From: an uncultured Pelagibacteraceae bacterium
GTDB lineage: Bacteria; Pseudomonadota; Alphaproteobacteria; Pelagibacterales; Pelagibacteraceae
Direction of reading: 5' to 3'
DNA: 61,215 nt
Assembly (NCBI GenBank): GCA_902587735.1
Contig: CACIML010000002.1
Location: forward strand, 1 to 61,215
Shown here: in pieces, positions 10,152 to 22,762 of the stretch
Position numbering within the stretch: the first letter of the stretch is position 1
How the letters are laid out: each line of letters starts with the position of its first letter
The notes under the pieces: generated by a model
The model's input: the letters and a program-made list of their open reading frames with translations, nothing else
What the model was told of the DNA's origin: nothing
Databases searched by the model: none
Program-made: the position numbers and the translations under genes

Positions 10152-13100
10152 ATGAAAAAAGAAATAACAAATTTATTTAAAAACACTGAGATATCAGAAG
10201 CTCAAAATTTTAATAGCATTAAAATTACTTTAGCTAGTCCTGAAAAAATAAAATCTTGGACATATGGAGAAATAAAAAAACCAGAAACAATAAATTATAG
10301 AACATTTAGGCCTGAAAAAGATGGTTTGTTTTGTGCTAGAATTTTTGGCCCAATTAAAGATTATGAGTGCTTATGTGGAAAATATAAGCGAATGAAATTT
10401 AGAGGTATAATTTGTGAAAAGTGTGGTGTTGAAGTAACAAAATCAAATGTAAGAAGAGAAAGAATGGGTCATATTAACTTAGCTACACCAGTTGCCCATA
10501 TATGGTTCCTAAAATCTCTTCCTAGTAGAATATCTTTAACAATAGACATGAAGCTTAAAGAAGTTGAAAGAGTTTTGTATTTTGAAAATTTTATTGTGAT
10601 TGAGCCAGGATTAACAGGTTTAAAAAAAAATCAACTACTAAATGAAGAAGAACTTGCCAAATATCAAGATGAATTTGGAGAAGAATCATTTACCGCTGGC
10701 ATTGGAGCAGAAGCTATCCTTGAAATATTAAAATCTATTAATTTAGAAGAAGAAAAAAAATCATTAATTAAAATGATTCAAGAAACTAAATCTAAGGTTA
10801 ATGAGGAGAGATCAATAAAAAGATTAAAATTAATTGATTCCTTTCTTGAGACTGGTCAAAAGCCTGAATGGATGATTTTAACAATTATACCAGTTATTCC
10901 TCCTGAATTAAGACCGTTAGTTCCACTTGATGGTGGAAGATTTGCAACATCTGATTTAAACGATTTATATAGAAGAGTAATTAATAGAAATAATCGACTT
11001 AAACGATTAATGGATCTTAAAGCTCCTGACATTATAATTAGAAATGAAAAAAGAATGCTTCAAGAATCAGTAGATGCATTATTTGATAATGGCAGAAGAG
11101 GAAGAGTAATTACTGGTACAGGGAAAAGACCTTTAAAATCTTTAGCAGAAATGCTTAAGGGTAAACAAGGAAGATTTAGACAAAATTTACTTGGCAAAAG
11201 AGTTGATTATTCTGGAAGATCAGTAATTGTAGTTGGACCAGATTTAAAGCTTCACGAATGTGGATTGCCAAAAAAAATGGCATTAGAATTATTTAAACCA
11301 TTTTTGTATGCAAGATTAAATAAACTAGGTTTGGCATCAACAATTAAACAAGCTAAGAAATTAGTTGAAAAAGAAACAAATGCAGTTTGGGATGCATTAG
11401 AATTAATTGTTAGAGAACACCCAGTTATATTGAATAGAGCGCCAACTCTTCACAGATTAGGTGTACAGGCCTTTGAACCAAAGCTTATTGAAGGAGATGC
11501 TATTGAATTACATCCACTAACGTGTGCAGCTTTTAATGCAGATTTTGATGGAGATCAAATGGCTGTTCATATACCATTAAGTTTAGAAGCTCAATTAGAA
11601 GCAAGAGTATTAATGATGTCTACAAATAATATTCTAAGCCCTTCTAATGGAAAACCCATTATTGTTCCAAGTCAAGACATGATTTTAGGAATATATTATT
11701 TATCACAAGAACCATATAAAAAAGATAAAATTGAAGGATATTTTGTAAATAACTCTGAAATAGAACATGGAATAGAAACAGGTCAAATTAAAGTACATTC
11801 GACTATTATTTCCAGATTTGAAACTGTAGATAATAATGGTAACAAAAAATTTGAAAAATATACAAGCTCAGCTGGAAGATTTCTTTTAGCTAATTTGTTG
11901 CCAAAAAATAAAGATATCAAATTTAACTTAGTAGATAGGTTATTGCCTAAAAAAGTAGTTTCAGAAATTATAGATATAGTTTTTAGATTTTGTGGACAAA
12001 AAAGTACTGTTATATTTTGTGATAAATTAAAGGACTTGGGTTTTAAACATGCATTTAAGGCAGGAATTTCATTTGGAAAAGATGACTTAATTATTCCTGC
12101 CAACAAAAGCCAATTAATTGAAGAAACTAAAAAATTAATTACTGATTATGAAAACCAATATTCAGAAGGTTTAATTACTAGAGGAGAAAGATATAACAAA
12201 GTTGTTGATGCATGGTCAAAATGTACAGATAAAGTTGCAGGAGAAATGATGAAGGAAATTTCTGCAACCGAAACTACCGATGAAGGATTAAAAATAAATT
12301 CAGTATTCATGATGGCAGATAGCGGAGCAAGAGGATCTGCTGCACAGATGAAACAATTGGCTGGCATGAGAGGTTTAATTGCAAAGCCTTCTGGTGAAAT
12401 TATTGAGTCACCAATTACCTCTAACTTTAAAGAAGGATTAACAGCTCTAGAATATTTTAATTCAACCCATGGTGCCAGAAAAGGTTTAGCTGATACAGCA
12501 TTAAAGACTGCTAATTCAGGATATTTAACTAGAAGACTTTGTGATGTAGCTCAGGATTTAACAATTACCAAACTAAATTGTGGAAACCCAGGTAACATAA
12601 AATTATCTGAAATTATTGAAGGTGGTAACGTCATTGTTAGTTTACCTGAAAGAGCTTTAGGTAGAGTTGCTGCAACAGAAGTTAAAAATCCAATTACAGG
12701 TGAAGTTATAATTAAAAAATCTGAAATGATTGATGAAGCTGCATGTGAAAGAATTGATTCAGCTGGAGTTAAAATAATTGCAGTTTATTCAGTAATGACT
12801 TGTAGTTCCAAAGAAGGTGTTTGTGCAACATGTTATGGCAGAGATTTATCAAGAGGCAAAATTGTTCATGTTGGTGAGGCTATTGGTATGATTTCAGCTC
12901 AATCAATTGGTGAACCTGGCACACAATTAACAATGAGAACATTCCATGTTGGTGGAACAGCATCAATTAAGCAAGATTCTCAAATAATAAACAAAACAGA
13001 AGGTATATTAAAAATAATTAATACAAATTTATTAGAAGATTCTAAAAAAAATTTAATTGTTATGGGTAGAAACACTCAGTTATCAATAGAAGATAATAAT

Positions 13101-14315
13101 GGTTTACAGGTAGCTGTTTATAAAGTTCCATATGGGTCAAAGTTATTTTTTCAAAATGGTGATAAAGTTAAAAAAAATTCAAAAATTTGTGAATGGGATC
13201 CTTATACAACACCAGTTATTGCAGAAAAAAGTGGTATTGCAGGCTATGTTGATCTAATTGATGGAGTATCATTGCAAGAAATAACAGATGATGCAACAGG
13301 TATTTCATCAAAATCTGTAATTGACTGGAGATCACAATCGAAAAATACTGATTTAAAACCAAGAATAACTTTAAGGGATGAAAAAGGAAATGTTATAAAA
13401 AAAGCTGATGATAATGAAGCTAGATATTATTTAGTTCCAGACTCAATCTTGTCTGTTAAAGATGGACAAAAAATATTTGCAGGTGATGTAATAGCTAGAT
13501 TGCCAAAAGAAACTTCAAAAACCAAAGATATCACAGGTGGATTGCCTAGAGTAGCTGAACTTTTTGAAGCAAGAAAAGCTAAAGATAGTGCAATTATAGC
13601 TGAAAATGATGGTAAAGTATTGTTTGGAAAAGAAGTAAGAGGCAAACAAAAAATTTCTATTCAATCTGAAAATGGAGATACATCAAACTATTTAATACCA
13701 AAAGGAAAACATATAAACTTTAACCAAGGTGAAAAAATTAAAAAAGGTGAATATTTATTGGATGGTCAGCCTTTACCACATGATATTTTAAGAATTTTAG
13801 GTGTTGAAGAGTTAACTGAATATTTTGTAAATCAAGTACAGGAAGTGTATAGATTACAAGGTGTAGTAATTAATGACAAACATATAGAAACAATACTAAG
13901 ACAAATGCTTAAAAAAATTGAAATAAAAGAATCTGGTGATTCAAATTTATTACCAGGAGAAATAATTGATAGAATTAAATTTGATGATATTAATAAAAAT
14001 TTAAAAGATAAAGGTAAAAAAATAGCTATAGGAGAAAGAGTTTTAATGGGTATAACCAAAGCTTCACTTCAAACCGAATCATTTATTTCTGCTGCTTCTT
14101 TTCAAGAAACTACTAGAGTATTAACTGATGCTGCAATAAAAGGTAAAGTTGATAAATTACAAGGGCTAAAAGAAAATGTTATTGTTGGAAGGCTCGTACC
14201 TGCAGGAACTGGATCAATTAAAAATAATTGGAATAAAAAAGCTTTAAAGGACGATGAAAAATTTATAAGCGAACAGCAAAAGATAGAACCTTCAGAAACT
14301 CAAGTAAATCAGTAA
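10152..14315 (+). CDS. rpoC: DNA-directed RNA polymerase subunit beta'
   Basis: Active-site '[12 protein letters not shown]'; zinc-binding '[20 protein letters not shown]'. Confidence 0.99.
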   Translation: MKKEITNLFKNTEISEAQNFNSIKITLASPEKIKSWTYGEIKKPETINYRTFRPEKDGLFCARIFGPIKDYECLCGKYKRMKFRGIICEKCGVEVTKSNVRRERMGHINLATPVAHIWFLKSLPSRISLTIDMKLKEVERVLYFENFIVIEPGLTGLKKNQLLNEEELAKYQDEFGEESFTAGIGAEAILEILKSINLEEEKKSLIKMIQETKSKVNEERSIKRLKLIDSFLETGQKPEWMILTIIPVIPPELRPLVPLDGGRFATSDLNDLYRRVINRNNRLKRLMDLKAPDIIIRNEKRMLQESVDALFDNGRRGRVITGTGKRPLKSLAEMLKGKQGRFRQNLLGKRVDYSGRSVIVVGPDLKLHECGLPKKMALELFKPFLYARLNKLGLASTIKQAKKLVEKETNAVWDALELIVREHPVILNRAPTLHRLGVQAFEPKLIEGDAIELHPLTCAAFNADFDGDQMAVHIPLSLEAQLEARVLMMSTNNILSPSNGKPIIVPSQDMILGIYYLSQEPYKKDKIEGYFVNNSEIEHGIETGQIKVHSTIISRFETVDNNGNKKFEKYTSSAGRFLLANLLPKNKDIKFNLVDRLLPKKVVSEIIDIVFRFCGQKSTVIFCDKLKDLGFKHAFKAGISFGKDDLIIPANKSQLIEETKKLITDYENQYSEGLITRGERYNKVVDAWSKCTDKVAGEMMKEISATETTDEGLKINSVFMMADSGARGSAAQMKQLAGMRGLIAKPSGEIIESPITSNFKEGLTALEYFNSTHGARKGLADTALKTANSGYLTRRLCDVAQDLTITKLNCGNPGNIKLSEIIEGGNVIVSLPERALGRVAATEVKNPITGEVIIKKSEMIDEAACERIDSAGVKIIAVYSVMTCSSKEGVCATCYGRDLSRGKIVHVGEAIGMISAQSIGEPGTQLTMRTFHVGGTASIKQDSQIINKTEGILKIINTNLLEDSKKNLIVMGRNTQLSIEDNNGLQVAVYKVPYGSKLFFQNGDKVKKNSKICEWDPYTTPVIAEKSGIAGYVDLIDGVSLQEITDDATGISSKSVIDWRSQSKNTDLKPRITLRDEKGNVIKKADDNEARYYLVPDSILSVKDGQKIFAGDVIARLPKETSKTKDITGGLPRVAELFEARKAKDSAIIAENDGKVLFGKEVRGKQKISIQSENGDTSNYLIPKGKHINFNQGEKIKKGEYLLDGQPLPHDILRILGVEELTEYFVNQVQEVYRLQGVVINDKHIETILRQMLKKIEIKESGDSNLLPGEIIDRIKFDDINKNLKDKGKKIAIGERVLMGITKASLQTESFISAASFQETTRVLTDAAIKGKVDKLQGLKENVIVGRLVPAGTGSIKNNWNKKALKDDEKFISEQQKIEPSETQVNQ

Positions 14316-14344
14316 AAAAAACACTTTTAGATTGTAGTTTTAAT

Positions 14345-14372
14345 TTGACAAAGTACTATTCTATAGTATTTT
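14345..14372 (+). promoter_or_regulatory. Candidate promoter for the rpsL-rpsG-fusA operon
   Basis: TTGACA (14345-14350), 16-nt spacer, TATTTT (14367-14372) within the 172-nt rpoC-rpsL gap. Confidence 0.4.
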
Positions 14373-14393
14373 GGCGATATTTTTGGTTGGAAT

Positions 14394-14442
14394 GTAGTGC
14401 TTTATGTACTAAACGCTGCCACAAATAACCTGTCAGTTATTT
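14394..14442 (+). promoter_or_regulatory. Candidate structured leader upstream of rpsL
   Basis: Perfect inverted repeat AAATAAC-CTGTCA-GTTATTT (14423-14442), and a possible GTAGTG (14394-14399)/CGCTGC (14414-14419) pairing with two G-U wobbles. Confidence 0.3.
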
Positions 14443-14450
14443 CATCAAAA

Positions 14451-14474
14451 ATAATTAAATAATTAAATAATTTA
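14451..14474. repeat. Short tandem repeat, 8-nt unit ATAATTAA x3 (last copy imperfect)
   Basis: Read directly: ataattaa ataattaa ataattta. Confidence 0.7.
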
Positions 14475-14487
14475 AACTTGTAATTAT

Positions 14488-14859
14488 ATGCCAACTATTA
14501 ATCAGTTGTTAAGAAAAAAAAGAGTTAAAGTTAAGTCTAGGGATAAAGTCCCTGCTTTAGAAAAATCTCCTCAAAAAAGAGGGGTGTGTGTAAAAGTGTA
14601 CACAACAACTCCAAAAAAACCTAACTCTGCATTAAGAAAAGTTGCAAGAGTTAGACTGTCGAATGGACATGAAGTTACATCATATATTCCTGGTGAAGGT
14701 CATAATCTACAAGAGCACTCAGTTGTTTTAATTAGAGGTGGACGTGTTAAAGATTTACCTGGTGTAAGATATCATATACTTAGAGGAAACCTTGATACAC
14801 AAGGAGTGACTACGCGTAAGCAACAACGTTCTAAGTATGGAGCAAAAAAAGGTAAATAG
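14488..14859 (+). CDS. rpsL: 30S ribosomal protein S12
   Basis: '[57 protein letters not shown]'. Confidence 0.99.
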   Translation: MPTINQLLRKKRVKVKSRDKVPALEKSPQKRGVCVKVYTTTPKKPNSALRKVARVRLSNGHEVTSYIPGEGHNLQEHSVVLIRGGRVKDLPGVRYHILRGNLDTQGVTTRKQQRSKYGAKKGK

Positions 14860-14862
14860 TTT

Positions 14863-15333
14863 ATGTCTAGGAAAAGAAGCGCACCCAAAAAAATTCAGAT
14901 AATTGATCCAGTTTATAAATCTGCAATAATTCCTAAATTAGTCAATTCAATAATGTATGACGGAAAAAAAACAATTGCAGAAAAAATAATTTATGACGCT
15001 ATAGGTAAAATTAAATCTAAAGTAAAAGAAGAACCAATAAATGTATTTAACGAAGCTATTAACAACATTAAACCAACTGTAGAAGTTAGATCAAGAAGAG
15101 TTGGAGGAGCTACATATCAAGTTCCAGTTGAAGTTAAATCAAAAAGATCTCAGGCTTTAGCATTAAGATGGTTGATTGATGCTTCCAGAAAAAGAAAAGA
15201 TAAAAAAATGTCTGATAAAATTTTTAATGAAATATTTGACGCTTATCAAAATAAAGGATCAGCAATAAAAAAAAAAGAAGATACACATAAAATGGCAGAA
15301 TCCAATAAGGCATTTGCTCATTTTAGATGGTAA
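14863..15333 (+). CDS. rpsG: 30S ribosomal protein S7
   Basis: 'VEVRSRRVGGATYQVPVEVKSKRSQALALRWL'. Confidence 0.99.
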   Translation: MSRKRSAPKKIQIIDPVYKSAIIPKLVNSIMYDGKKTIAEKIIYDAIGKIKSKVKEEPINVFNEAINNIKPTVEVRSRRVGGATYQVPVEVKSKRSQALALRWLIDASRKRKDKKMSDKIFNEIFDAYQNKGSAIKKKEDTHKMAESNKAFAHFRW

Positions 15334-15339
15334 AAAAAT

Positions 15340-17415
15340 ATGTCTAGAACTCATTCATTAGATAAATATAGAAATATTGGAATCATGGCTCATATAGATG
15401 CTGGCAAAACAACAACAACTGAAAGAATTTTATATTACACTGGAAAAAGTCACAAAATTGGTGAAGTTCATGATGGGGCAGCAACTATGGATTGGATGGA
15501 ACAAGAACAAGAAAGAGGAATCACAATAACTTCAGCTGCTACGACGTGTTTTTGGAGAGAAAATAGAATTAATATAATAGACACACCGGGTCATGTAGAC
15601 TTTACTATTGAAGTTGAAAGATCTTTAAAAGTTCTAGATGGTGCTGTTGCAGTATTTGACGGAGTTGCAGGAGTTGAGCCTCAATCCGAAACTGTTTGGA
15701 GACAAGCTGATAAATATAAAGTTCCAAGAATTTGTTTTATAAATAAATTAGATAGAACTGGGGCTAATTTTTTCATGTGTGTAGATATGATTAAAGATAG
15801 ATTAGGAGCCAAACCTTTGGTTACTCAAATACCTGTAGGCATTGAGGCCTCTTTAAAAGGAATTGTTGATTTAATAAAAATGAAAGCAATTTTATGGAAA
15901 GATGAAACTTTAGGTGCAGAGTTTGAAGTTACTGAAATTCCAGAAGATTTAAAACAAAGTGCAAATAAATATCGCCAGGAATTAGTAGAAACTGCAGTGG
16001 AACAAGATGAAAAATTAATGGAAGATTATTTAAATGGAAAAGAAATTTCTGAAAAAGACTTAATTAAATGTATTAGAAAAGGATGTTTAAAATTTGATTT
16101 TGTTCCAGTTTTAACTGGATCAGCGTTTAAAAATAAAGGTGTTCAGCCATTATTAGATGCAGTTGTTGATTATTTGCCGAGTCCTGAAGATATTGGTTTT
16201 ATTAAAGGTACTAAACCTGGATCTGAAGAAGAATTGGAAATGAAATTTGATGATAAGGCACCTTTCTCTGCTCTTGCTTTTAAAGTTGCTAACGACCCAT
16301 TTGTAGGCTCGTTAACATTTATTAGAATATATTCAGGCACAATAAAATCAGGAACTGGAATTTACAATACATCTAGAGATAAAGAAGAAAGAGTTGGTAG
16401 AATGTTGTTAATGCACGCAAACTCAAGAGAAGATATTAAAGAAGCAAACACAGGTGATATAGTGGCTTTAGCAGGATTAAAATACACTGTTACAGGTCAT
16501 ACTTTATCTAATGAAGAAACACCAGTTTTATTAGAACCAATGGAATTTCCGGACCCTGTTATAGAAATAGCCGTTGAACCAAAAACTAAAGGTGATCAAG
16601 AAAAAATGGGAGAAGCATTAGGACGTTTAGCTAAAGAAGACCCATCATTTAGAGTTACATCTGACGAGGAGTCGGGACAAACGATCATAAAAGGCATGGG
16701 AGAACTGCACCTAGATATAATTGTAGATAGAATGAAAAGAGAATTTAAAGTTGAGGCAAATATTGGAGCACCTCAAGTTGCTTACAGAGAAACTATACTA
16801 GGGAACGCTACTGCTGACTATATCCACAAGAAACAAAGTGGAGGTGCAGGACAATTTGCTAGAGTTAAACTTCAAATTGAACCACTGGAGCCAGGAAAAG
16901 GGAGAGAAGTAGAAAACAAAATTAAAGGTGGAGCTATACCAAAAGAATTTATTCCAGGTGTTGAAAAAGGTATAGAAACAGTTTCAGACTCTGGAATCTT
17001 GGCAGGTTTTCCAATTATAGATTACAAAGTAACTATCCTGGACGGTTTACATCATGATGTTGATTCTAGTGTTTTAGCTTTTGAGTTAGCTTCACGACAA
17101 TGTTTTAAAGAAGTATGCCAAAAAGCAACTTTAAAATTATTAGAACCTGTAATGAGAGTTGAAGTTGTTACACCTGAAGACTATATGGGAGATGTTATTG
17201 GAGACTTAAACAGTAGAAGAGGACAAATTAATACACAAGAACAAAGGGGAAATGCAACTGTCATAACAGCAATGGTTCCTTTAGCAAATATGTTTGGTTA
17301 TATTAATAATTTAAGATCAATGTCACAAGGGAGAGCCCAATACTCTATGTTTTTTGATCATTACGATAAAGTTCCACAAAATGTTCAAGACGAAGTAACC
17401 AAAAAAACAGGCTAA
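15340..17415 (+). CDS. fusA: Elongation factor G
   Basis: '[24 protein letters not shown]', '[28 protein letters not shown]'. Confidence 0.99.
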   Translation: MSRTHSLDKYRNIGIMAHIDAGKTTTTERILYYTGKSHKIGEVHDGAATMDWMEQEQERGITITSAATTCFWRENRINIIDTPGHVDFTIEVERSLKVLDGAVAVFDGVAGVEPQSETVWRQADKYKVPRICFINKLDRTGANFFMCVDMIKDRLGAKPLVTQIPVGIEASLKGIVDLIKMKAILWKDETLGAEFEVTEIPEDLKQSANKYRQELVETAVEQDEKLMEDYLNGKEISEKDLIKCIRKGCLKFDFVPVLTGSAFKNKGVQPLLDAVVDYLPSPEDIGFIKGTKPGSEEELEMKFDDKAPFSALAFKVANDPFVGSLTFIRIYSGTIKSGTGIYNTSRDKEERVGRMLLMHANSREDIKEANTGDIVALAGLKYTVTGHTLSNEETPVLLEPMEFPDPVIEIAVEPKTKGDQEKMGEALGRLAKEDPSFRVTSDEESGQTIIKGMGELHLDIIVDRMKREFKVEANIGAPQVAYRETILGNATADYIHKKQSGGAGQFARVKLQIEPLEPGKGREVENKIKGGAIPKEFIPGVEKGIETVSDSGILAGFPIIDYKVTILDGLHHDVDSSVLAFELASRQCFKEVCQKATLKLLEPVMRVEVVTPEDYMGDVIGDLNSRRGQINTQEQRGNATVITAMVPLANMFGYINNLRSMSQGRAQYSMFFDHYDKVPQNVQDEVTKKTG

Positions 17416-17417
17416 TT

Positions 17418-17726
17418 ATGGAAAAACAAAATATCAGAATTAAATTAAGAGCCTACGATAATAAGATTTTAGATCAATCTACAGAAGAAATCGTAAATAC
17501 AGTTAAGCGTACTGGAGCAAATATTAAAGGACCAATTCCTCTACCAACAAAAATAGAAAAATACACGGTTTTAAGGTCACCACATATTGATAAAAAAAGT
17601 AGAGAACAATTTGAAACAAGAACACACAAAAGATTGATTGATATAATTGAACCAACACCACAAACAGTGGAAGCTTTAATGAAGTTAGATCTAGCATCAG
17701 GTGTTGATGTAGAAATTAAAATATAA
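17418..17726 (+). CDS. rpsJ: 30S ribosomal protein S10
   Basis: '[21 protein letters not shown]...[29 protein letters not shown]'. Confidence 0.99.
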   Translation: MEKQNIRIKLRAYDNKILDQSTEEIVNTVKRTGANIKGPIPLPTKIEKYTVLRSPHIDKKSREQFETRTHKRLIDIIEPTPQTVEALMKLDLASGVDVEIKI

Positions 17727-17728
17727 TT

Positions 17729-18439
17729 ATGAACGAAATAGCATTAATTGGAAAAAAAATTGGTATGACAAGGGAGTTTTATAAAACTGGCCAATCAGTC
17801 CCTGTGACAGTTGTAAAAATGGAAAAAGCTAGAGTTATCCAAGTAATAGAACAAGAAAAAAGAGGATATAAAGCTGTTCAGCTAGGTTTTGGTAAAATTA
17901 AGAACTCAAAACTAACAAAAGCCATGAAGGGTTTTTATACAAAAAAAAATACTGAGCCTAAAAAAAAAATAAAAGAATTTAGAGTTGAAAAAACAGAAAA
18001 CTATAAAGAAGGAAATGAGTTTGGTTTAGAAATATTTAAAGATATTAAATTTGTAGACGTTAGGTCAAAAACTATTGGTAAAGGTTTTGCAGGATCTATG
18101 AAAAGACATAATTTTTCAGGATTAAGAGCAACACATGGAGTATCAGTTTCTCACAGATCTCACGGCTCAACAGGTCAAAGACAAGACCCAGGAAAAGTAT
18201 TTAAAGGAAAAAAAATGGCTGGACACATGGGTGATAAATTACGTACTGCACAAAATATTGAAATTATAAAATCTGATACTGAAAATAATTTACTATACTT
18301 AAAAGGGTCAATTCCAGGTACAAAAAACACAGAAGTATTAATTAAAAAGGCTGTAAAAAATATTAGAAAATTAACAATGAAAGAAAAAATTGAAGTACTA
18401 GAAAAAGCAAAAAAAATACCTGAAAAGAAAAAAAAATAA
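17729..18439 (+). CDS. rplC: 50S ribosomal protein L3
   Basis: '[11 protein letters not shown]', '[34 protein letters not shown]'. Confidence 0.98.
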   Translation: MNEIALIGKKIGMTREFYKTGQSVPVTVVKMEKARVIQVIEQEKRGYKAVQLGFGKIKNSKLTKAMKGFYTKKNTEPKKKIKEFRVEKTENYKEGNEFGLEIFKDIKFVDVRSKTIGKGFAGSMKRHNFSGLRATHGVSVSHRSHGSTGQRQDPGKVFKGKKMAGHMGDKLRTAQNIEIIKSDTENNLLYLKGSIPGTKNTEVLIKKAVKNIRKLTMKEKIEVLEKAKKIPEKKKK

Positions 18440-18440
18440 T

Positions 18441-19064
18441 ATGAAAATAGAAAAGTTAGATTTAGATGGAAAAAAAACTACTATTGATGTTTTAGATAGT
18501 GTTTTTTCAACCAAAATTTATAAAAAACTTGTGCACAATGTTTTGTATAAATCAAATGCAAACTACAAGGGAAGAAAAGCAAAAACAAAGCAAAAAAATG
18601 AAATAATAGGATCAACGTCAAAAATTTACGCACAAAAAGGAACAGGTGGAGCAAGGCACGCAAGTAGAAAAGCTCCTATTTTTGTAGGCGGTGGTGTTGC
18701 TCACGGACCAAAAGGACAGTCAAATTATAAAAAAAGAAAATTAAACAAGATGGAAAAAAAATTAAGTATATCTTCTTTAATAAGTCAAAAAAATAAATCA
18801 AACAATCTTGTAGTTATGAGTGATTTCAAAAATGAAATTAAAAAAACTAAAGATATGAATAAAATTTTACTTAAATTCAAAATTGATAATTCATTAATTA
18901 TTTTAGATAAAGATTCAAAAGATAAAATTTTTAAATCATCTAGAAACATACCAAATATAAAATTAACGGACATAAATCATTTTAACGCTTTTGATATTGT
19001 TAAATTTAAAAAAATAGTTTTTACAGAAACTTCTGTGAAGGAGTTAGAAAAGAGATATGTATAA
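18441..19064 (+). CDS. rplD: 50S ribosomal protein L4
   Basis: 'KIYAQKGTGGARHASRKAPIFVGGGVAHGPK'. Confidence 0.97.
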   Translation: MKIEKLDLDGKKTTIDVLDSVFSTKIYKKLVHNVLYKSNANYKGRKAKTKQKNEIIGSTSKIYAQKGTGGARHASRKAPIFVGGGVAHGPKGQSNYKKRKLNKMEKKLSISSLISQKNKSNNLVVMSDFKNEIKKTKDMNKILLKFKIDNSLIILDKDSKDKIFKSSRNIPNIKLTDINHFNAFDIVKFKKIVFTETSVKELEKRYV

Positions 19065-19065
19065 A

Positions 19066-19359
19066 ATGGAAAAAATTCATATATACGATAAAATTTTATC
19101 ACCTTTGGTTACAGAAAAATCTACTAATATGTCTGATCAAAATAAAATTATATTTAAAGTACCTAGTAAAGCTAACAAAATAATTTTAAAAAAAAATATT
19201 GAGAAAATTTTTAAAGTAAATGTAACGAAAATTAACATAATTAATAAACAACCAAGAAAAAAAATAGTAAGAGGAAAAAAAGTCAAAGTATCTGGTTATA
19301 AAAAAGCAATCATTACGCTTAAAAAAGGCCAAAATATTGACCTTACAACGGGAATTTAA
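19066..19359 (+). CDS. rplW: 50S ribosomal protein L23
   Basis: 'DKILSPLVTEKST' and L23 fold sequence; ATG at 19066 follows the rplD stop. Confidence 0.95.
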   Translation: MEKIHIYDKILSPLVTEKSTNMSDQNKIIFKVPSKANKIILKKNIEKIFKVNVTKINIINKQPRKKIVRGKKVKVSGYKKAIITLKKGQNIDLTTGI

Positions 19360-19362
19360 TTT

Positions 19363-20199
19363 ATGACTTTAAAAACATTTAAACCATATACAAAATCTAC
19401 TAGGGGAACCATTCTTGTAGAAAAAAGTGAACTATGGAAGGGAAAACCTTTTAAATCACTTGTTTATAAAAAAAATGCTTCAAAAGGTAGAAATAATATT
19501 GGACACATAACTTCAAGAAATCGAGCGGGTGGTCATAAAAAAATGTACAGACATGTTGATTTTTATAGAAAAAAATTTGATATGGAAGCTGTTGTTGAAA
19601 GACTTGAATATGATCCTAATAGAAGTTGTTACATAATGTTAGTAAAATTTGAAGATGGTATAAATTCATATTATTTAGCACCACGAAAAATTAAAGTTGG
19701 TGACAAAATAGTAAATGGTTCTAACAAAGAAATTAAAATAGGAAACTGCATGCCATTAAAAGATATACCAGTTGGTATAGACATACATAATGTTGAATTA
19801 CAACCTGGATCTGGCGGTAAAGTTGCAAGATCAGCAGGTTCTTCTGTTTCTATATCAGGAATTGATGGAAATTATTCTTTAATAAGGATGCCATCAGGTG
19901 AAGTTAGAAAAATTGATTCTAGGTCACTAGCAACAATAGGAGTTTTGTCTAATCCAGATCAAAAAAATATTAAAATTGGTAAAGCTGGTAGGTCAAGATG
20001 GTTAGGCAGAAGACCCCACACTAGAGGCGTTGTAATGAATCCGGTAGATCACCCACATGGAGGTGGTGAAGGTAAATCAGCAGGTGGAAGACATCCAGTA
20101 TCAAGAACGGGTCAATCTGCTAAAGGTTTAAAAACAAGAGACAACAAAAGAACAGATAAATATATAATTCGAAGAAGAAAAAAGAAAAAAGGTAATTAA
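19363..20199 (+). CDS. rplB: 50S ribosomal protein L2
   Basis: '[22 protein letters not shown]', '[19 protein letters not shown]'. Confidence 0.99.
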   Translation: MTLKTFKPYTKSTRGTILVEKSELWKGKPFKSLVYKKNASKGRNNIGHITSRNRAGGHKKMYRHVDFYRKKFDMEAVVERLEYDPNRSCYIMLVKFEDGINSYYLAPRKIKVGDKIVNGSNKEIKIGNCMPLKDIPVGIDIHNVELQPGSGGKVARSAGSSVSISGIDGNYSLIRMPSGEVRKIDSRSLATIGVLSNPDQKNIKIGKAGRSRWLGRRPHTRGVVMNPVDHPHGGGEGKSAGGRHPVSRTGQSAKGLKTRDNKRTDKYIIRRRKKKKGN

Positions 20200-20201
20200 T
20201 T

Positions 20202-20516
20202 ATGTCTAGAGCAGTTTGGAAAGGACCATTTGTTGAAGAAAGTTTAATTAAAAAAGTTGAAAAACAACAAAATCAACCAAATAAAAAACCAATTAAAACT
20301 TGGTCAAGAAAATCAACAATTATACCAGAATTTGTTGGTTTAAGTTTTTTAATTTATAACGGTAGAAAATTTATTCCACTTACAATCTCTGAAGACATGG
20401 TTGGTCATAAACTTGGTGAGTTTGCGCCAACTAGAACTTTTGCTGGCCATACACCAGCAGATAAAAAAGCAGCTAAAGTCGAAAGCGCAGAAACAGAAAA
20501 AAAGGATTCTAAATAA
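20202..20516 (+). CDS. rpsS: 30S ribosomal protein S19
   Basis: '[17 protein letters not shown]', '[25 protein letters not shown]'. Confidence 0.98.
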   Translation: MSRAVWKGPFVEESLIKKVEKQQNQPNKKPIKTWSRKSTIIPEFVGLSFLIYNGRKFIPLTISEDMVGHKLGEFAPTRTFAGHTPADKKAAKVESAETEKKDSK

Positions 20517-20518
20517 TC

Positions 20519-20917
20519 ATGGGAAAGAAAAAAAAAATTAATAAAAATAAAGACAAATTAGTTAAATCTATAAATAAAAATGTCAGATCAAGCACCAGAA
20601 AACTTAAACCAATTTTGAAACATTTGGTTGGAAAAAAAGTTGATATTGTATTAAGAAATCTTGATTTTTCAGAAAAAAGAATTGCAAAAGATATTAAAAA
20701 AACAATTTCATCAGCTGTGGCAAATGCAGAGAATAACTTTCAATATAATATTGATAAATTAATCGTTAAAGAGGCTTATTGCGGAAAACAAATTGTTATG
20801 AAAAGGTTTAGAGCTAGAGCAAAAGGTCGTGCAGCCCCAATATTAAAACCTTATTCAAATGTAACAATAATTTTATCAGAACAGAAAAAAATGGAGAGTC
20901 ATGGGACAAAAAGTTAA
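20519..20917 (+). CDS. rplV: 50S ribosomal protein L22
   Basis: '[37 protein letters not shown]'. Confidence 0.95.
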   Translation: MGKKKKINKNKDKLVKSINKNVRSSTRKLKPILKHLVGKKVDIVLRNLDFSEKRIAKDIKKTISSAVANAENNFQYNIDKLIVKEAYCGKQIVMKRFRARAKGRAAPILKPYSNVTIILSEQKKMESHGTKS

Positions 20918-21560
20918 TCCAGTAGGTTTAAGATTAGGCATAAACAGAGGATGGGATTCTGTTTGGTACGCTAAAAAAAAAGATTTTGGTAATTACCTAA
21001 TAGAGGATTTTAAAATTAGAGAATATATAAAAAAAAATGTAATTAATTCTGGTGTTTCTAAGGTTATGATAGAAAGAACAGCAAAAAAATGCTTTGTAAC
21101 CATTTATACTTCAAGGCCTGGATTTGTAATAGGTAAAAAAGGTAGTGATATAGAAAAAATTAAAAACAAACTATCTAAACTAACTGTTAATGAAGTTGCC
21201 TTAAATATTAAAGAAGTCAAAAAACCTGAAACTAACAGTTTTCTTGTTGCTGAAAATATAGCTCAACAATTAGTTAAAAGAATTTCATATAGAAGAGCAA
21301 TGAAAAGAGCCATGCAATCAGCTCTTAGGCTTGGAGCTAAAGGTATAAAAGTTTCAATTAGCGGAAGATTGGGTGGAAATGAAATAGCAAGAACAGAATG
21401 GCTTAGAGATGGTAGTATTCCATCTCATACATTAAGAGCAGACATAGATTATGCAGAAGCTGAAGCTTTAACAACTTATGGAATTATTGGAATCAAAGTA
21501 TGGATTTATAAAGGTGAAATTTTTACTAAGGAGTTTAGTCAAGAAACTAATAAAAAATAA
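20901..21560 (+). CDS. rpsC: 30S ribosomal protein S3
   Basis: '[19 protein letters not shown]', KH motif '[18 protein letters not shown]'; overlaps the rplV end by 17 nt. Confidence 0.98.
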   Translation: MGQKVNPVGLRLGINRGWDSVWYAKKKDFGNYLIEDFKIREYIKKNVINSGVSKVMIERTAKKCFVTIYTSRPGFVIGKKGSDIEKIKNKLSKLTVNEVALNIKEVKKPETNSFLVAENIAQQLVKRISYRRAMKRAMQSALRLGAKGIKVSISGRLGGNEIARTEWLRDGSIPSHTLRADIDYAEAEALTTYGIIGIKVWIYKGEIFTKEFSQETNKK

Positions 21561-21562
21561 AT

Positions 21563-21973
21563 ATGTTACAACCAACTAGAACAAAATACAGAAAAGCACA
21601 TAAAGGAAGAATTCATGGCAAGGCTTCTAGATGCAACTTCATGAATTACGGAGCTTATGGTTTAAAAGCAATTCAACCAGATAGAGTTATATCAAAACAA
21701 ATAGAAGCAGCCAGAGTTGCATTAACACGTCACATGAAAAGACAAGGTAGAGTATGGACTAGAGTATTTCCAAATATCCCTGTTTCGAAAAAACCTGTTG
21801 AAGTTAGAATGGGAAAAGGAAAAGGTTCACCTGAATTTTGGGTATGTAGAGTAAAACCAGGAAGAATTTTATTTGAAATTGATGGTGTAACTGAAGAGAT
21901 TGCTAAGGAAGCATTATACAAAGCCTCAGCAAAACTGCCTATTAAGACAAAATTTATAAAAAGAGTTGGATAG
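21563..21973 (+). CDS. rplP: 50S ribosomal protein L16
   Basis: '[16 protein letters not shown]', '[22 protein letters not shown]'. Confidence 0.99.
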   Translation: MLQPTRTKYRKAHKGRIHGKASRCNFMNYGAYGLKAIQPDRVISKQIEAARVALTRHMKRQGRVWTRVFPNIPVSKKPVEVRMGKGKGSPEFWVCRVKPGRILFEIDGVTEEIAKEALYKASAKLPIKTKFIKRVG

Positions 21974-21974
21974 T

Positions 21975-22166
21975 ATGAAAAAAAAGGAAATAAAAAAATT
22001 AACAAAGGATCAAGCTTTGAAAAATATTGATAAATTAAAGAAGGATTTGTTTAATTTTAGATTTCAAAAAGTTAACTCTCAAATCACAAATCCATCAAAA
22101 ATTAATGAAACGAAAAAAACAATTGCAAGATTAAAAACATTAGTGAAAGGAAAACTAAGTGCCTAA
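21975..22166 (+). CDS. rpmC: 50S ribosomal protein L29
   Basis: '[35 protein letters not shown]'; position between rplP and rpsQ. Confidence 0.94.
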   Translation: MKKKEIKKLTKDQALKNIDKLKKDLFNFRFQKVNSQITNPSKINETKKTIARLKTLVKGKLSA

Positions 22167-22392
22167 AAAAATTTTAACAGGAATAATAGTGAGCGACAAA
22201 CCAAATAAAACTGTAACAGTTTTAGTTGAAAGAAAATATCGTCACCCAGTACTTAAAAAAGTTCTTAAAGTAAAAAAAAAATATAATGCGCATGATGAAA
22301 ATAATAAATTTAAAAATGGTGATAGAGTTTCTATTGTTGAATCTAAACCATTTTCAAAAAATAAAAAATTTCAAGTTATGGAAAAAAAATAA
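22159..22392 (+). CDS. rpsQ: 30S ribosomal protein S17 (GTG start)
   Basis: '[32 protein letters not shown]...[20 protein letters not shown]'. Confidence 0.95.
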   Translation: MPKKILTGIIVSDKPNKTVTVLVERKYRHPVLKKVLKVKKKYNAHDENNKFKNGDRVSIVESKPFSKNKKFQVMEKK

Positions 22393-22760
22393 TGATACAA
22401 GTTCAAACCGAATTACTAGTTGCAGATAATACTGGAGCAAAAAAAATTGAATGTATAAAGGTTCTTGGCGGATCTAAAAGACGATATGCTAGCATCGGTG
22501 ACACAATAGTAATTGCAGTAAAGGAAGCTATACCTAAAGGAAAAGTTAAAAAAGGGTCAGTATATAAGGCTGTAGTTGTGAGAGTAAAAAAAGGGATACA
22601 CAGAAATGATGGATCTAAAGTACGATTTGACAATAATGCAGCCGTACTAATTGATGACAAAGGCGAACCTGTCGGAACAAGAATATTCGGACCGGTAACA
22701 AGAGAACTAAGAAATAGAGGTCAAATGAAAATAATTTCTTTAGCACCTGAGGTAATATAG
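22392..22760 (+). CDS. rplN: 50S ribosomal protein L14
   Basis: '[37 protein letters not shown]'. Confidence 0.99.
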   Translation: MIQVQTELLVADNTGAKKIECIKVLGGSKRRYASIGDTIVIAVKEAIPKGKVKKGSVYKAVVVRVKKGIHRNDGSKVRFDNNAAVLIDDKGEPVGTRIFGPVTRELRNRGQMKIISLAPEVI

Positions 22761-22762
22761 TA

